DNA of 33,460 nucleotides. Origin: an uncultured Acidimicrobiales bacterium (GTDB taxonomy: Bacteria > Actinomycetota > Acidimicrobiia > Acidimicrobiales > SZUA-35). The notes beneath the pieces are model-generated. The model was not told where the DNA came from. It saw only the letters and a list, made by a program, of their open reading frames with translations, and ran no database searches. Shown here piece after piece: positions 15,582 to 26,500 of this stretch. Numbering within the stretch: the first letter of the stretch is position 1; each line of letters opens with the position of its first letter. A program made the position numbers and the translations under genes. The DNA lies in the NCBI GenBank assembly GCA_938021675.1, contig CALIFY010000093.1:1-33460 (forward strand), written 5' to 3'.

Positions 15582-15631
15582 GAGTGGTGGTCAGCGGCCA
15601 CCACGGCGAGTTATCGAGAGAGGCCCCCGGG

Positions 15632-17977
15632 ATGAAAGACGAGCAACAGCCACCGATCTGGCTCGAAGTGGCGGCGGCGGCGATGGTGCCTGCGGCCTGC
15701 GTCGGGTTCATCCGCGTGTTCATCGAAGCATCGAGCGTGCTACCTATCGTCGGTGCCGCGTTGCTGTCGTCGGCGGTATCGGTTCTCGCCCGTCGCCTCC
15801 GCGTGCCCCTGGTCGTCTCCACCGCGATCTCGCTCACGCTTCTGACCGCATTGATCATCAACCGGTATGCGCCCGGCACGGCCCGGCTCGGCATCATCCC
15901 TACCGGACAAACACGAGCCCAGTTGAGCATTCTGCTCGACGAGCTGGTTTCGAACTTCCGGGAATTGAAGTCGCCGGTCCCCAACCTGGCGCCGTTCGTC
16001 GCCACCGCAATGGTCGGCGCCTGGATTATGGCGTTCTTGACCGACTGGGGTGCGATGCGTCTTCGGTTGGCTTTCGAGCCGGTCTTGCCGGCGGCGTTGC
16101 TGTTCATATTCAGTTCGATCCCGCCGGTGAACGCAAATCAGCATCAGGTGCTGGCGACTGTCATATTCGCCGGAGGTGTCGCGGTGTGGGCCGTCGGTCA
16201 ACGGGCCGCCAACATGTTGCAACGCGGCGTGTGGCTGGCGAACGACCACAAACGCGGACCGGCCAACATCGGCTTGGCCGGGGCGGCGGTGGCAACTGTG
16301 GCCGTGATCCTCGGCGCGTTCGTCGGCGGCCGTCTTCCTGGAGCAGGCGCCGACCCGATTTACAGCTTCGCCGAGAACGGCGATTCCACTCGCACCGTGG
16401 TCAGCCCATTCGTCAATATCGAATCGCGGTTGGTCAACCAGACGTCGAGAGAACTCTTTACGGTCACATCCGACCAGCCGAGCTATTGGCGGATCGCTGG
16501 CCTCGATACGTACGAGGACGACATCTGGAAGGTAGCCGGTGACTTTTCGCCCGAGGATGGACGCCTGCCAGGGCAGAGTTTCGATGACACGTCATCGAGA
16601 AACGAAGTAACCCAGCGTTTCGACGTGAAAGCGTTGGCCGCAATCTGGCTCCCGGCTGCGTTCGCTCCAACCGAGATAGTCGACTCGACCGCTGAGGTCA
16701 CCTGGAACGCCGAGCACAGCTCTCTGACGGTGGCAAACGACATTCCGAGCAGTGACGGTGTGCAATACAGCCTCCTGTCGAGCGTTCCGGCGTATAACGT
16801 CGATGAACTTCGGGCATCACCAGACGTTGTACCGTCCGGCGATATCGCCAACCGCTACCTCGGCCTACCGAGCGATCTCACGCCACAGGTTGCGGCGATG
16901 GCGGCCGAGGTAACCGCCGACCAGACGACGCGATACGACAAGATGCTCGCCCTTCAAACCCACTTCCGGGCTTTTGACTACAACGTTCGGCTCGGACCCC
17001 GCGAGGGCGATCCGATCGAGCAGTTCCTGAGAGAACGTGAAGGCTTCTGTCAGCAGTTTTCGGGAACGTTTGCGTTGATGGCCCGAAGCTTGGGCATCCC
17101 CGCCCGCGTGGCTACCGGTTTCACTTGGGGTGATCCGGCCGGGACTGATCCCGAGACCGGAAACGCCATCTATAGCGTGACCGGCCGCCATACCCATGCA
17201 TGGCCCGAGGTCTACTTCGAGGACATCGGATGGGTGGCGTTCGAGCCAACCCCCGGTCGCGGGCTTCCCGCCGCCGAGTACACGGGCCTCGATGCCGAAC
17301 AAGACTCGCTGGTACAACCCGACAACCCGGGTGGTCCGACAACGACGACGACGGTCGATGCGTCAAATACCCCGGTTACGCCTCAGCCCCAGAATTCGAA
17401 CGGCTTCGAAGAGCCCGACGTGATCGACCCGATCGACACCGACGCCGGCGGCATCGGTTTTTCGATCCCATGGCGGTTAGTGGCCGTGGTGCTCCTTATC
17501 GGAGCCTACGTGGGCGGCGTGCCTGCGCTTCTCCATTTGCGGAGGCTCTCCCGTCGCAACCGAGCGACAACCCCGTCGGCCAGAGTTGAGGCAGCATGGG
17601 CGGAGGCAGCCGAGGCCCTTGAACTTGGGTTCGAACTCGAACGAGTTCCATCCGAGACAAGAATGGAATTCGCCGATCGTCTAGGAGCCGATAGAAGAGT
17701 TCCCGCCGAGGAGATCAACGGGCTCGCCGAGGTTGCGACGGTCGCCCGGTTCTACCCGAACGGAGTAACCGATCTAGCCGCCGACCATGCCGATGATCTG
17801 GCAGAAACGGTTGAGGCCGAGGTTAAGTCGCGGGTCCCACTACACACCCGCTGGCTTCGTACCCTCGACCCTCGGCGGCTGTTTCGGCCGACGACGAGGA
17901 TCACCGACAGCGGACAACGGCCACTCGATGATCGGCTCCCAGGCCGTGATGACGAACTGGTCGAATTGGATCAGTGA
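15632..17977 (+). CDS. TgpA-like transglutaminase domain membrane protein
   Basis: The 781-residue product has about six N-terminal membrane segments (first 20-30, last near 215-235), a large extracytoplasmic region with a transglutaminase core, a final membrane helix (about 613-633) and a cytoplasmic DUF4129-like tail. The core has the cysteine in GFCQQFSG (C473), the histidine in HTHAWPEVY (H522) and FEPTP (E538) where many family members have FDPTP, so the third triad position looks like Glu; this form is, from memory, common in actinobacteria. Transglutaminase-like enzymes can act as proteases or acyltransferases; the substrate is unknown. The frame is open from 15464 inside the DUF58 gene, but AGAGAGG about 8 bp before the ATG at 15632 supports this start. 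Confidence 0.9.
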   Translation: MKDEQQPPIWLEVAAAAMVPAACVGFIRVFIEASSVLPIVGAALLSSAVSVLARRLRVPLVVSTAISLTLLTALIINRYAPGTARLGIIPTGQTRAQLSILLDELVSNFRELKSPVPNLAPFVATAMVGAWIMAFLTDWGAMRLRLAFEPVLPAALLFIFSSIPPVNANQHQVLATVIFAGGVAVWAVGQRAANMLQRGVWLANDHKRGPANIGLAGAAVATVAVILGAFVGGRLPGAGADPIYSFAENGDSTRTVVSPFVNIESRLVNQTSRELFTVTSDQPSYWRIAGLDTYEDDIWKVAGDFSPEDGRLPGQSFDDTSSRNEVTQRFDVKALAAIWLPAAFAPTEIVDSTAEVTWNAEHSSLTVANDIPSSDGVQYSLLSSVPAYNVDELRASPDVVPSGDIANRYLGLPSDLTPQVAAMAAEVTADQTTRYDKMLALQTHFRAFDYNVRLGPREGDPIEQFLREREGFCQQFSGTFALMARSLGIPARVATGFTWGDPAGTDPETGNAIYSVTGRHTHAWPEVYFEDIGWVAFEPTPGRGLPAAEYTGLDAEQDSLVQPDNPGGPTTTTTVDASNTPVTPQPQNSNGFEEPDVIDPIDTDAGGIGFSIPWRLVAVVLLIGAYVGGVPALLHLRRLSRRNRATTPSARVEAAWAEAAEALELGFELERVPSETRMEFADRLGADRRVPAEEINGLAEVATVARFYPNGVTDLAADHADDLAETVEAEVKSRVPLHTRWLRTLDPRRLFRPTTRITDSGQRPLDDRLPGRDDELVELDQ

Positions 17978-18015
17978 CTTGACCGGTACAAACAGGTAGG
18001 CACCGGAACAGTCGG

Positions 18016-18378
18016 TTAGTCGGAGTCTGGCTCGTCCTTGCGGTCGGCGTCGCGACCAGACTGCGGGTTAGCGGCTCGGAATGCCCGGGAGAATTGATCG
18101 ACGCCGGCTTTGCCCATCAGGCGCAGGTTCCGTTCGAACCCGATAGCGCTGCCCAACATGAGCAAAAACCCGACGAAGGCGATCAAGAAGTGGATCTGGA
18201 GGGTGGCCACCATGACCGCGATTCCGGCGATGAACCCCAGGACCGACCACTTGAGTGAGCCGAGCGCGTGGCGATACACGGTTGTCTCGCTGACCTCGCG
18301 AGCAAGGCGAGGATCGCTCTCGTGAAGGTTCTTCTCGATCTCGGCGAGAATCCTCTGCTCATCTTCTGACAGTGGCAT
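18016..18378 (-). CDS. DUF3040 membrane protein
   Basis: The 120-residue product begins MPLSEDEQRILAEIEKNL, the hallmark of the actinobacterial DUF3040 family, continues with a predicted amphipathic cytoplasmic helix, and has two hydrophobic segments (about 43-60 and 62-81) before a polar, charged tail ending in DEPDSD. No biochemical function is known for the family. AAGGAAC about 9 bp before the ATG at 18378 supports the start. It converges on the transglutaminase gene across 38 bp. Confidence 0.92.
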   Translation of the reverse strand: MPLSEDEQRILAEIEKNLHESDPRLAREVSETTVYRHALGSLKWSVLGFIAGIAVMVATLQIHFLIAFVGFLLMLGSAIGFERNLRLMGKAGVDQFSRAFRAANPQSGRDADRKDEPDSD

Positions 18379-18512
18379 TCGTTGTTCCTTACGCCCGGTC
18401 CTCGTAGCCCTTATCCACTAGTTTCGCGCATCAGGCTCTCTTGAACAACGCAGCCTGCAACGGAATCCTTCCCATTGTGGCCGATCGGACTAAGAAAACA
18501 GACCAATTCGGG

Positions 18513-19859
18513 TCATTTGCTCTGAGCCGGTGGTCGTGGCTCGTCCGGCCCCCACTGTTGTTCGCCGGTTCGTTTCGGTCCGGGACCCCGTTCACCGGCC
18601 AGGGTTACCGGCCCGATCGATGATGGGCCGAACCGATCGCGGATCTCATCGACGGCCGAATCTGCGGCCCGCCACGCCGCCCCTGATGTGTCCGGTTCGG
18701 CGTCGGCGTCGGCCCGTAAGAGGTCGTCGAAGGACAACTGATCGGCGATTTCCGAACCCAAGCCCGACGCTCCGACCCCGAGAAGACGGACGCCGTGGTC
18801 GAGCAGCCGGTGAGACTCAATCGCTCCCTCGAGCAAGCGTTCGGAGACCGAAACGATCTCATGCCCGCTGTCGGTTGGGCGACCGAGCGTCTCGGCCCGC
18901 GTGAGGGTCTCGAACGAACCGAGCCGCACCTTGATATTGACCGTCCGGCCTCGGAGCCCGGCGCGCCGCAACCGGGAGGCCACCGAATGGGCCATCCTCA
19001 CCAGTTCTCGTTGAAGGTCGGCTCGATCGGTCAGATCTCGACTGAACGTTTCTTCGTGTGAGATCGATTTGGTCGGCCGATTCGGTTCAACCGGTCGGTG
19101 ATCGACCCCGTTCGACACCGCATGGAGATGCCGACCGCTGGCGTCGCCGACCGTGCGGATGAGCAGTTCGAGCGGCACGTCGGCGAGCTCGCCGACGGTG
19201 GAAATACCGAGCCGAGCCAGGCGCTCGCCCGTCTTCGGTCCGACCCCCCACATCGCCCGCACCGGCAGCGGACGCAAGAACGCCTCCTCGTCGGCCACAC
19301 GGACCTCCTTGATGCCGAGACCGGGTTCGATCCGGCGCCCGACGACCCGGGGCTTGGCCGCTTCGGATGCCAATTTGGCCATCAGTTTCGAGGCGGCAAC
19401 GCCGACCGAACAGGTCAACCCCTCGCGTTCGGAGATCGTCCGGCGGAGCTCGGTAGCGATCGTCACCGACGAGCCGAGCAGACGGGTCGCACCCGAGACG
19501 TCGAGAAACGCCTCGTCGAGCGATAGCGGCTCCACCAGCGGGGTCACATCGCGAAAGTGGGCCATGATCTTTCCACTCACTTCGGCGTAGAGGGCATGAT
19601 CGCCGGGGAGGAACACGGCGTGAGGACAGAGCTGGCGGGCACGGGCAGACGGCATCGCGGACCGAATTCCGAAGACCCGGGCTTCGTATGACGCAGCCGC
19701 CACGACGCCACGGGCTCCGGTCCCACCGACGACAACTGGCTTCCCAGCCAGGGCGGGGTCCTCACGCACTTCAACCGATACATAGAACGCGTCCATGTCG
19801 ACGTGAAGGATGGCGACGTCGGAGTCGTCCGACGCACTCGACCCAACAACGTCGCTCAC
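18513..19859 (-). CDS. dinB: DNA polymerase IV (Y-family)
   Basis: Pol IV is an error-prone polymerase that bypasses DNA lesions. The 448-residue product has the palm metal motifs [12 protein letters not shown] (D21, D23) and [12 protein letters not shown] (D114, E115), the [14 protein letters not shown] segment, the helix-hairpin-helix thumb motif [17 protein letters not shown], a little-finger domain, and QLSFDDLL (373-380), a typical beta-clamp binding peptide. About 70 polar residues follow it and form a non-conserved tail. The start is a GTG at 19859 overlapping the Nudix gene stop (GTGA), so the two are translationally coupled. I see no LexA-type palindrome before the Nudix gene. Confidence 0.95.
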   Translation of the reverse strand: MSDVVGSSASDDSDVAILHVDMDAFYVSVEVREDPALAGKPVVVGGTGARGVVAAASYEARVFGIRSAMPSARARQLCPHAVFLPGDHALYAEVSGKIMAHFRDVTPLVEPLSLDEAFLDVSGATRLLGSSVTIATELRRTISEREGLTCSVGVAASKLMAKLASEAAKPRVVGRRIEPGLGIKEVRVADEEAFLRPLPVRAMWGVGPKTGERLARLGISTVGELADVPLELLIRTVGDASGRHLHAVSNGVDHRPVEPNRPTKSISHEETFSRDLTDRADLQRELVRMAHSVASRLRRAGLRGRTVNIKVRLGSFETLTRAETLGRPTDSGHEIVSVSERLLEGAIESHRLLDHGVRLLGVGASGLGSEIADQLSFDDLLRADADAEPDTSGAAWRAADSAVDEIRDRFGPSSIGPVTLAGERGPGPKRTGEQQWGPDEPRPPAQSK

Positions 19860-20380
19860 GACCGACTGATCCGGCGCGGCTTGCTCGGTCTACCTTCGAC
19901 GTTGAAGCGGAATACACGACCGTCGTCAACGTCGTCGTCGAGGTGGGCCATCAAGGGCTCGACGACCCAAGGGGCACTTCCCTCCAGCAACGACGCGGCG
20001 GCCGCCCGGTCGACGAATTCAGCGGCGACCACGATTCCGTCCGGGTCATCGATGTTCACCGACCCGGAGAACTCCGAGGCCCGGTGAGCTTCGACCCGAA
20101 GAAAAAACCCGGCGTCGGGCGCCATGACCTCAACCCGGTAGATAGGCCCAGTCCAGCGTGCAACCGTAATGCCGGTCTCTTCATGGACCTCCCGGGTCAA
20201 CCCATCGACCATGGTCTCGCCCTCTTCCACGACTCCGCCAGGAGGGCTCCACGCCGAGCTGCCGTTGCGGTGCTTGTTCTCGACCAGCAACAGCCCGCGT
20301 TCGTCTACGACCACCCCACCTGCGACCTGCCACTGGCGGAGGCCATCCGGCCCGATCGGCGGGATGTTATCTTCGGACAT
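19856..20380 (-). CDS. Nudix hydrolase
   Basis: The 174-residue product has a perfect Nudix box, G49-x5-E55-x7-R63-E-V-x-E-E-x-G-I71, in the segment [20 protein letters not shown] and onwards. Nudix enzymes hydrolyse nucleoside diphosphates linked to another moiety; substrates range from oxidised dNTPs to ADP-ribose and cannot be read from this sequence. Residues 1-17 are a short leader and the C-terminal 20 residues are basic. It is the first gene of a two-gene operon with dinB, overlapping by 4 bp. A role in nucleotide-pool cleaning beside a lesion-bypass polymerase is attractive but inferred. Confidence 0.9.
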   Translation of the reverse strand: MSEDNIPPIGPDGLRQWQVAGGVVVDERGLLLVENKHRNGSSAWSPPGGVVEEGETMVDGLTREVHEETGITVARWTGPIYRVEVMAPDAGFFLRVEAHRASEFSGSVNIDDPDGIVVAAEFVDRAAAASLLEGSAPWVVEPLMAHLDDDVDDGRVFRFNVEGRPSKPRRISRS

Positions 20381-20501
20381 GCTCTAGTTCTAGCTGAAGC
20401 GCCGAGTAGTTGTAGCCCGTATCGCCACAAACAACATCTCGGTACCGTGACCGTCGGCCTATCTGGGTCAAGTAGTTTCACCCACCGGTCGAAGGGTCGA
20501 T

Positions 20502-23500
20502 GTGACGATTCTACGAATGAGGGACGTAGGTTTCTCTCGGCCGATGGCTGCATTGACGGCCGTAGCCGTGTTTGCCACAAGTTTGGCCGTGTTACCGGGG
20601 AGGGTGTCAGCCGAGGGGGCACCGGTCACCGGCAGCCTATGGGTCGACTTCAACCGGGATGGTGACTTCGACGCAGGGGAAACTGCGGCCGACACCAGCT
20701 CATACTTTCCACCAGCTGGGATCACCATCACGGCATACGACATCGACGGTAACACCGCAACCGGGTTCGTCGACCCCGGCGACCCGCCAACGTACTCGAT
20801 TGATGTCAGCGGACTCGTCGGCACCGACTTCGTCGTCACCTACGAGCTCGATCCGGCCGACGTCACCGCCGGATACACCGAAACCTTCCCCGGGACCGAC
20901 CAGGTCGGGGCGACTCGAGTCGTCAGCGCCGGCGACATCTCGCATTTCGGGATCCTGCCCCCGTCCGAGTGCCCCCGCTCCGGCACTGGCGCCGATAGCC
21001 ATGCCAACGCCGCCGACGGCAAAGTATGGACGACTTGTTTCACCAACGGTGACCGTTCCAGCGATCCCCCGGCCGGCTCTCCCGACTTCAGTCTCTTGGG
21101 TCTCAATAACGTGGACGGCAACGACGACTTCATTGAGCAACTAGGCAACCGGGATCGGCTCGGCTCCATCTGGGGCCTGGCCTACGACGAATGGTCGGGA
21201 ACTCTTTACACGTCATCGTTCCTGAAGCGGCACAGCGAGTTGCCCGACGCTGACCAGGACGGCGATAACGATCTTGGCGGCCTCATGTGGCTCGATTATT
21301 CCGACGGCCTAGCCCCGACTGAGACCGTCTACGGCACCGACCTATCAGAAGACGCTGGTGGGCCGACCTACGGCGACGTCGAGCATCCTTCGCTGGTCGA
21401 CGGGAGTAGGGACGTCGACACCACCGCGTCCACTATGCCAAGTTTCGACTCCGACGCCTTCGCGCTGGTCGGGGCAACCGGGATCGGCGACATCGACTTG
21501 ACCCCTGACGGTCGCACGCTGCTAGTCATGAACCTGGAGACCAAGTCACTCGACCTGTACGACGTATCGTCGGTGCAATCCAATAGTGCCACCGGAGCCC
21601 CGGTCTTCTCGTCATCGATCGCAATGCCCGACCCGGGCTGCTCAATCCTGTCCACTACCCCGGCCTACCAACACCAGCCATTTGGTGTCACCACGGTCGA
21701 CGGCGACACCGCGCTGGTCGGCATCCAATGCGCTGACAATCTGCTGGGCGCGGTGTACGAGATCGCTCTCCCCGGCGGGGCCGCTACCCAGCTTGTGACG
21801 CTCGATGCGGCATACTATGCCCGAGCCGACCGGGGCGTCGGCCTAACCGAGACCTGGAACTCGTGGACCGATGACTTCTTCGAGCTGACAATCGAACCAA
21901 ACGGGGGCGGCTGGCCGACCGGCACCCACTACAACGCATACCGAAGCCAGCCCCTGATCTCCGACATCAACGTAAGTTCCGATGGCTCGATGGACATCAC
22001 CTTGATGGACCGCTCCGGCCACCAGATTGGCTGGGTCAACCGCAGTACTGACCCGACCGACACCGGAAGCTATTACATAGGTTTGGCATCGGGCGACACA
22101 TTGTACGTCTGCGCCAATGGTGCTCTGGAAGGCACGGCCGGCTGCCCGGTGGCCGACTCGGCCGAGGGCTTCTACACCGCCGATATCTTCCCCGGTGCCC
22201 ATCACGAGACCACAGTCGGCGGCGCCTGGGTCGGCGATTGGAGCCCGGAGCACGTCACCGTGCAGATGGATGCTCCCGATGCGTTCAACGCTGGCGGCAT
22301 CATGTGGTGGCCTCGCCTTGAAGACAGCCCAGAACTTGGCCTGACCGAGTTCTACAGTGGCGTATGGGCTAGCTCGGACCCCGGGGCCGGGTTCTTCTTA
22401 GGCAAGGCGGCCGGGATGGGCGATGTAGAGGGCTGCAATACCCCCCAATTCATCGGCGATTACGTCTGGCTAGACGCTGACAGCGACGGCATCCAGGATC
22501 CCGACGAGCAACCACTGGCCGAAGTTTCGGTGACGTTGTCCACCAGCAGCGGTCCGATAGCGACCACTGAGACCGATGGCGGTGGACACTACTCGTTCAC
22601 CTCGGCCGACGGAGTGCTGCCCAACAGCGACTACACAATCGAGTTCGACGTGGGCACGGCCAGCAACGCCCCGTCCGATCCAACCCAGCTCGTACCGACG
22701 TTGATCGACCAGGTCGATGAGCTGCGAGACTCCGACATCGATGTAGACGAGCGGCTGGCCGTCACCACATTGCCCCTCGGTATCAACCAGTCCGACCTGG
22801 ACGCCGGTTACGTCGCCCCGCTCGTCATCGGCGACTATGTATGGTTCGACGCCGACAGCGACGGCCTCCAGGGTCTCGACGAGTCCGGCATCGGGGGCGT
22901 TACCGTTTCGCTCTATGCCGACGATGGCGTTAGCCTGCTCGGCACCGCCGTCACCGACTCCGATGGCTTCTACCGGTTCTCGTCAGCAGTGTCCGAGCCG
23001 GCGGCAGGCAACGGTGACAACGTAGGCGGGGGTCTACCGGCCGACCAGGCGGTCAGTATCCGGCTCGACAATCCAGACGACTATGCCACGGGGCCCCTCA
23101 CCTCCTATCGGTTGACCGACCCGGACCAGACGTCGGCCGATCCCGGAGATGTCGATGATGAGGTCGACAGCGACGCAATGCTCGTCGACGGCTTCCCCCA
23201 GATGGGCGTGCCGGCTCAGTCGGATGGGGAGGACCTCAGCTTCGACGCCGGGTTCGTGCTGCCGCCGTTGCGGACCGGCAACATCGTTTGGTTCGACGAT
23301 AACAACGACGGCCGCTATGACCTAGGCGAATCCCCGATCGAGGGCGTAGTAGTCGAGCTCTACCCTGACGTCGGTAACGATGGAATCTTCGTCGAAGGTG
23401 TAGACGATGTCGGGCCGGCGTTATCCCCCGATACCCCCGGCGTGAATACGACTGGGAGCGACGGCCGCTGGCATGTCGACGGTCTGGCCGCCGGCACCTA

Positions 23501-26500
23501 CTTCGCCACCATCGCCTCAGGTCAGACCGCAACCATTGACGGCGCCCCACGTTCGCTCGACAACTACCTCTCGTCGAGCGGAGCAAGTCAGGACCCCGGA
23601 CCGAATACGACCGACAACATCGACGACGGTCAGCCGGTTGGGAGCTACGCCTCAGTCTCGGGACTCATCACCCTGGCAAATGGCGCCCTACCCCAGTCCG
23701 AAGTCGACAACACGAGCCAAGACGCCGAGGCCGCAGCAGAGCTGGTGACGGCCGAGTCCTATGCTGACAACGACTCGGACCTGACCGTCGACTTCGGGTT
23801 CGCCGAGAGCCTCCGAGTCGGGTCGACGCTATTTCTCGATCAAGAAAACGACGGCGCATACAACAACGCGGACACCGCCCTCGAAGATGTCATCGTCCAG
23901 TTACTGGACGCCGATAGCACGATCGTGGCCACAACCGAGACCGACGCTTCTGGCTTCTACTTTTTTGACGGTCTCGAACCGAATGTCGAGTATTTGATTG
24001 GAGTTCCCGCCGACCAGTCCGCCGCCCCCGATCCAACGGCTACTACCCAGCTGGTTGCCTCAACGGTGGTAACCGATGACATCGTTGCCGACAACCAGAA
24101 CCATGGCGCTCCAGCAGATGGTTTCCTGGCGGTGACCGCACCGTTCACCTTGGCCGCGGCCGGCGCCGGCTCGGACGAAGTCGAGGGTGTCGGGGGCGCC
24201 GACACCGAAGCGGGCGCAACCGCAGCGTTGACTACCAAGAACGACGCCAACTCCTACCTCGGGATTGACATAGGCCTAACGCCGTTCAACCTTTACCAGG
24301 TGGGCAATCAGGTTTGGTTCGACACCGACAACAACGGAATGCTCGATGGCGACGAGGTCGGGATCGACGGCGTTCTTGTCCAGCTGGTCGACGACGACAC
24401 CGCTGTGGTCGACGAAGTCAGCACTGCGTCCGGCGGCTTCTACTCCTTTACCGACCTCCCTGCTGGGACCTATGCCGTCCGGATTCCCGACGATCAGTCG
24501 ACCGCCGATGACCCAACCGCGCTCGATGATCTCGTTTCGTCGACCGGCCACATCGACCCCGACGACGTTGACGACGGTACAGCCCCCGAACCGAGCGACG
24601 ACCAGCGAGACAACGGCGAACCGGTCAGTGGCATAGCCCGGTCAGCATCGGCGCCGTTCGTGTTGGGCGACCCCAACGGTCAACCGGCCGACGACGGTGA
24701 ACCGGTGAACGAGATAGCCGAGGACGGGGTACTGCCCGACGGCCAATCTGATTTCACCGTGGACTTCGGCTTCTACCAGCCCCACCGGCTCGGCAACCTG
24801 GTGTGGGAAGACTTCGACGACGATGGCGCGGTCGACCCCGGCGAACCGGGTATTGACGGAGTCGAAGTAGCGCTGTTGGACGCTGACGGCGAGCCGGTCC
24901 GCGACGTTACTGGCGCCGCTATCACCGACACCACCGACAATGATGGCCACTATGAGTTCAGCGACCTGATAGCAGGCACCTACGAGGTGGCTATCGTCGC
25001 CGGTCAGAGCGTGCTTACCGGTTTCGAAGCCGGTGGAATCTCGACGGGTGAGAACGAGATCGACAACGACAACAATGCCAACGGTGACAGCGCAATAGGC
25101 TGGACCTCCGGTCCTATAAGCCTCGGGCTCGACAACGGTGAGCCGACGACAGAGACAGACGCCAATACCAACGTGTCTGCGGAAGACGCTACCGTGGCCG
25201 ACGACGCGTCCGACCTCACAGTCGACTTCGGCTTTCACCGTGGCCAGCGGTTGGGGGGCCAGATCTGGCTCGACGAGGGCACCGCTCAGAACGATGGTGT
25301 GTTCGATTCCGATGAGAACGCTATCGTCGGCCTCACCACCGAACTCTGGCTCGACGACGGTGACGACGTGTTCGAGCCCGACGATGACACTCGGCTCGAT
25401 GCAACACCAACTGACGGCGAGGGGAACTACGTCTTCGCCGGGGTGAGGGCCGACGATGCCTACTTCGTGGCAGTGGTACAAGGGACTGACGATCGGATCT
25501 CGTCAGCCGGCGCATCCTCCGATCCGATGCTGGACGACAACGTCGACGACGGTACCGACAGCGCCCCAGCCGGATACGTGACCGTCAGCGATTCGCTTTC
25601 CCTGGCTGGTCCCGGTCTTGAACCCACCGGTGAGACCGACACCCTTCCGCTGGCCGACGAGACCGAGAGCGACGCCAACGTAGTGACCGACTTCTATCCC
25701 GACGACAACTCGAACCTCCAGATCGACTTCGGCCTAATCGAAATGCCGCTGTTCCGTCTCGGTAACCTTGTCTGGGTCGACAACGACGGTGACGGATTGG
25801 CCGAGCCGGGCGAACCGGCGCTGCCCGGCATCACGGTCGAGTTGTACGACAGCCTCGATCAACTGATCGACAGCGACACCACCGACGACACAGGCCACTA
25901 CGAGTTCACCAACCTTGCGGCCGAGACCTACACCGTCTCTATCCCCCTCGATCAGGCAACGCTAGCCCCGTACCGGCTGAACTCGATCCACGAACAGACC
26001 GACGAGACCGACAACAACAACGACGGCATCACCGTGGATTCAGCCGCCACCTCCGCCGCCATCACTCTCGGCGAGAATGGATACAACGACGAACCGACCG
26101 ACGAAACTCTCCGGGCCGGTAGTCCGATCGACGATGACAGCGGCGACGGCGGCGTGGTCGGCGACGACCGCTCAGACATGACCATCGACTTCGGGTTCTA
26201 CGCCCTATCGCTGGGGAATCAGGTCTTCCTCGATCTTGACAACGACGGCCAATTCGAGCCCGGTGACGACGAGATCCCGATCGAAGGGGTCCAGGTCAAC
26301 CTGCTCGACGGCGACGGCGAACCGGTGCAGGACGAAACCGGAGCCGACCTTACGGCCGTGACCGACGAACAGGGCCTCTACCTCTTTACTGCCCTGGAAA
26401 ACGACGCCGACTACATCGTCGAGATCGACGGCTCGAACTTCGGACCCGGCCAGCCGCTGAACGATCACTGGTCGTCGACCGGGACGGCCACCGACATCGT

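Noticed and set aside
15464-15631. An upstream start for the transglutaminase overlapping the DUF58 gene
   Set aside because: The extra residues are hydrophilic and unlike the family; the ATG at 15632 has a suitable ribosome-binding site and directly precedes the membrane segments.
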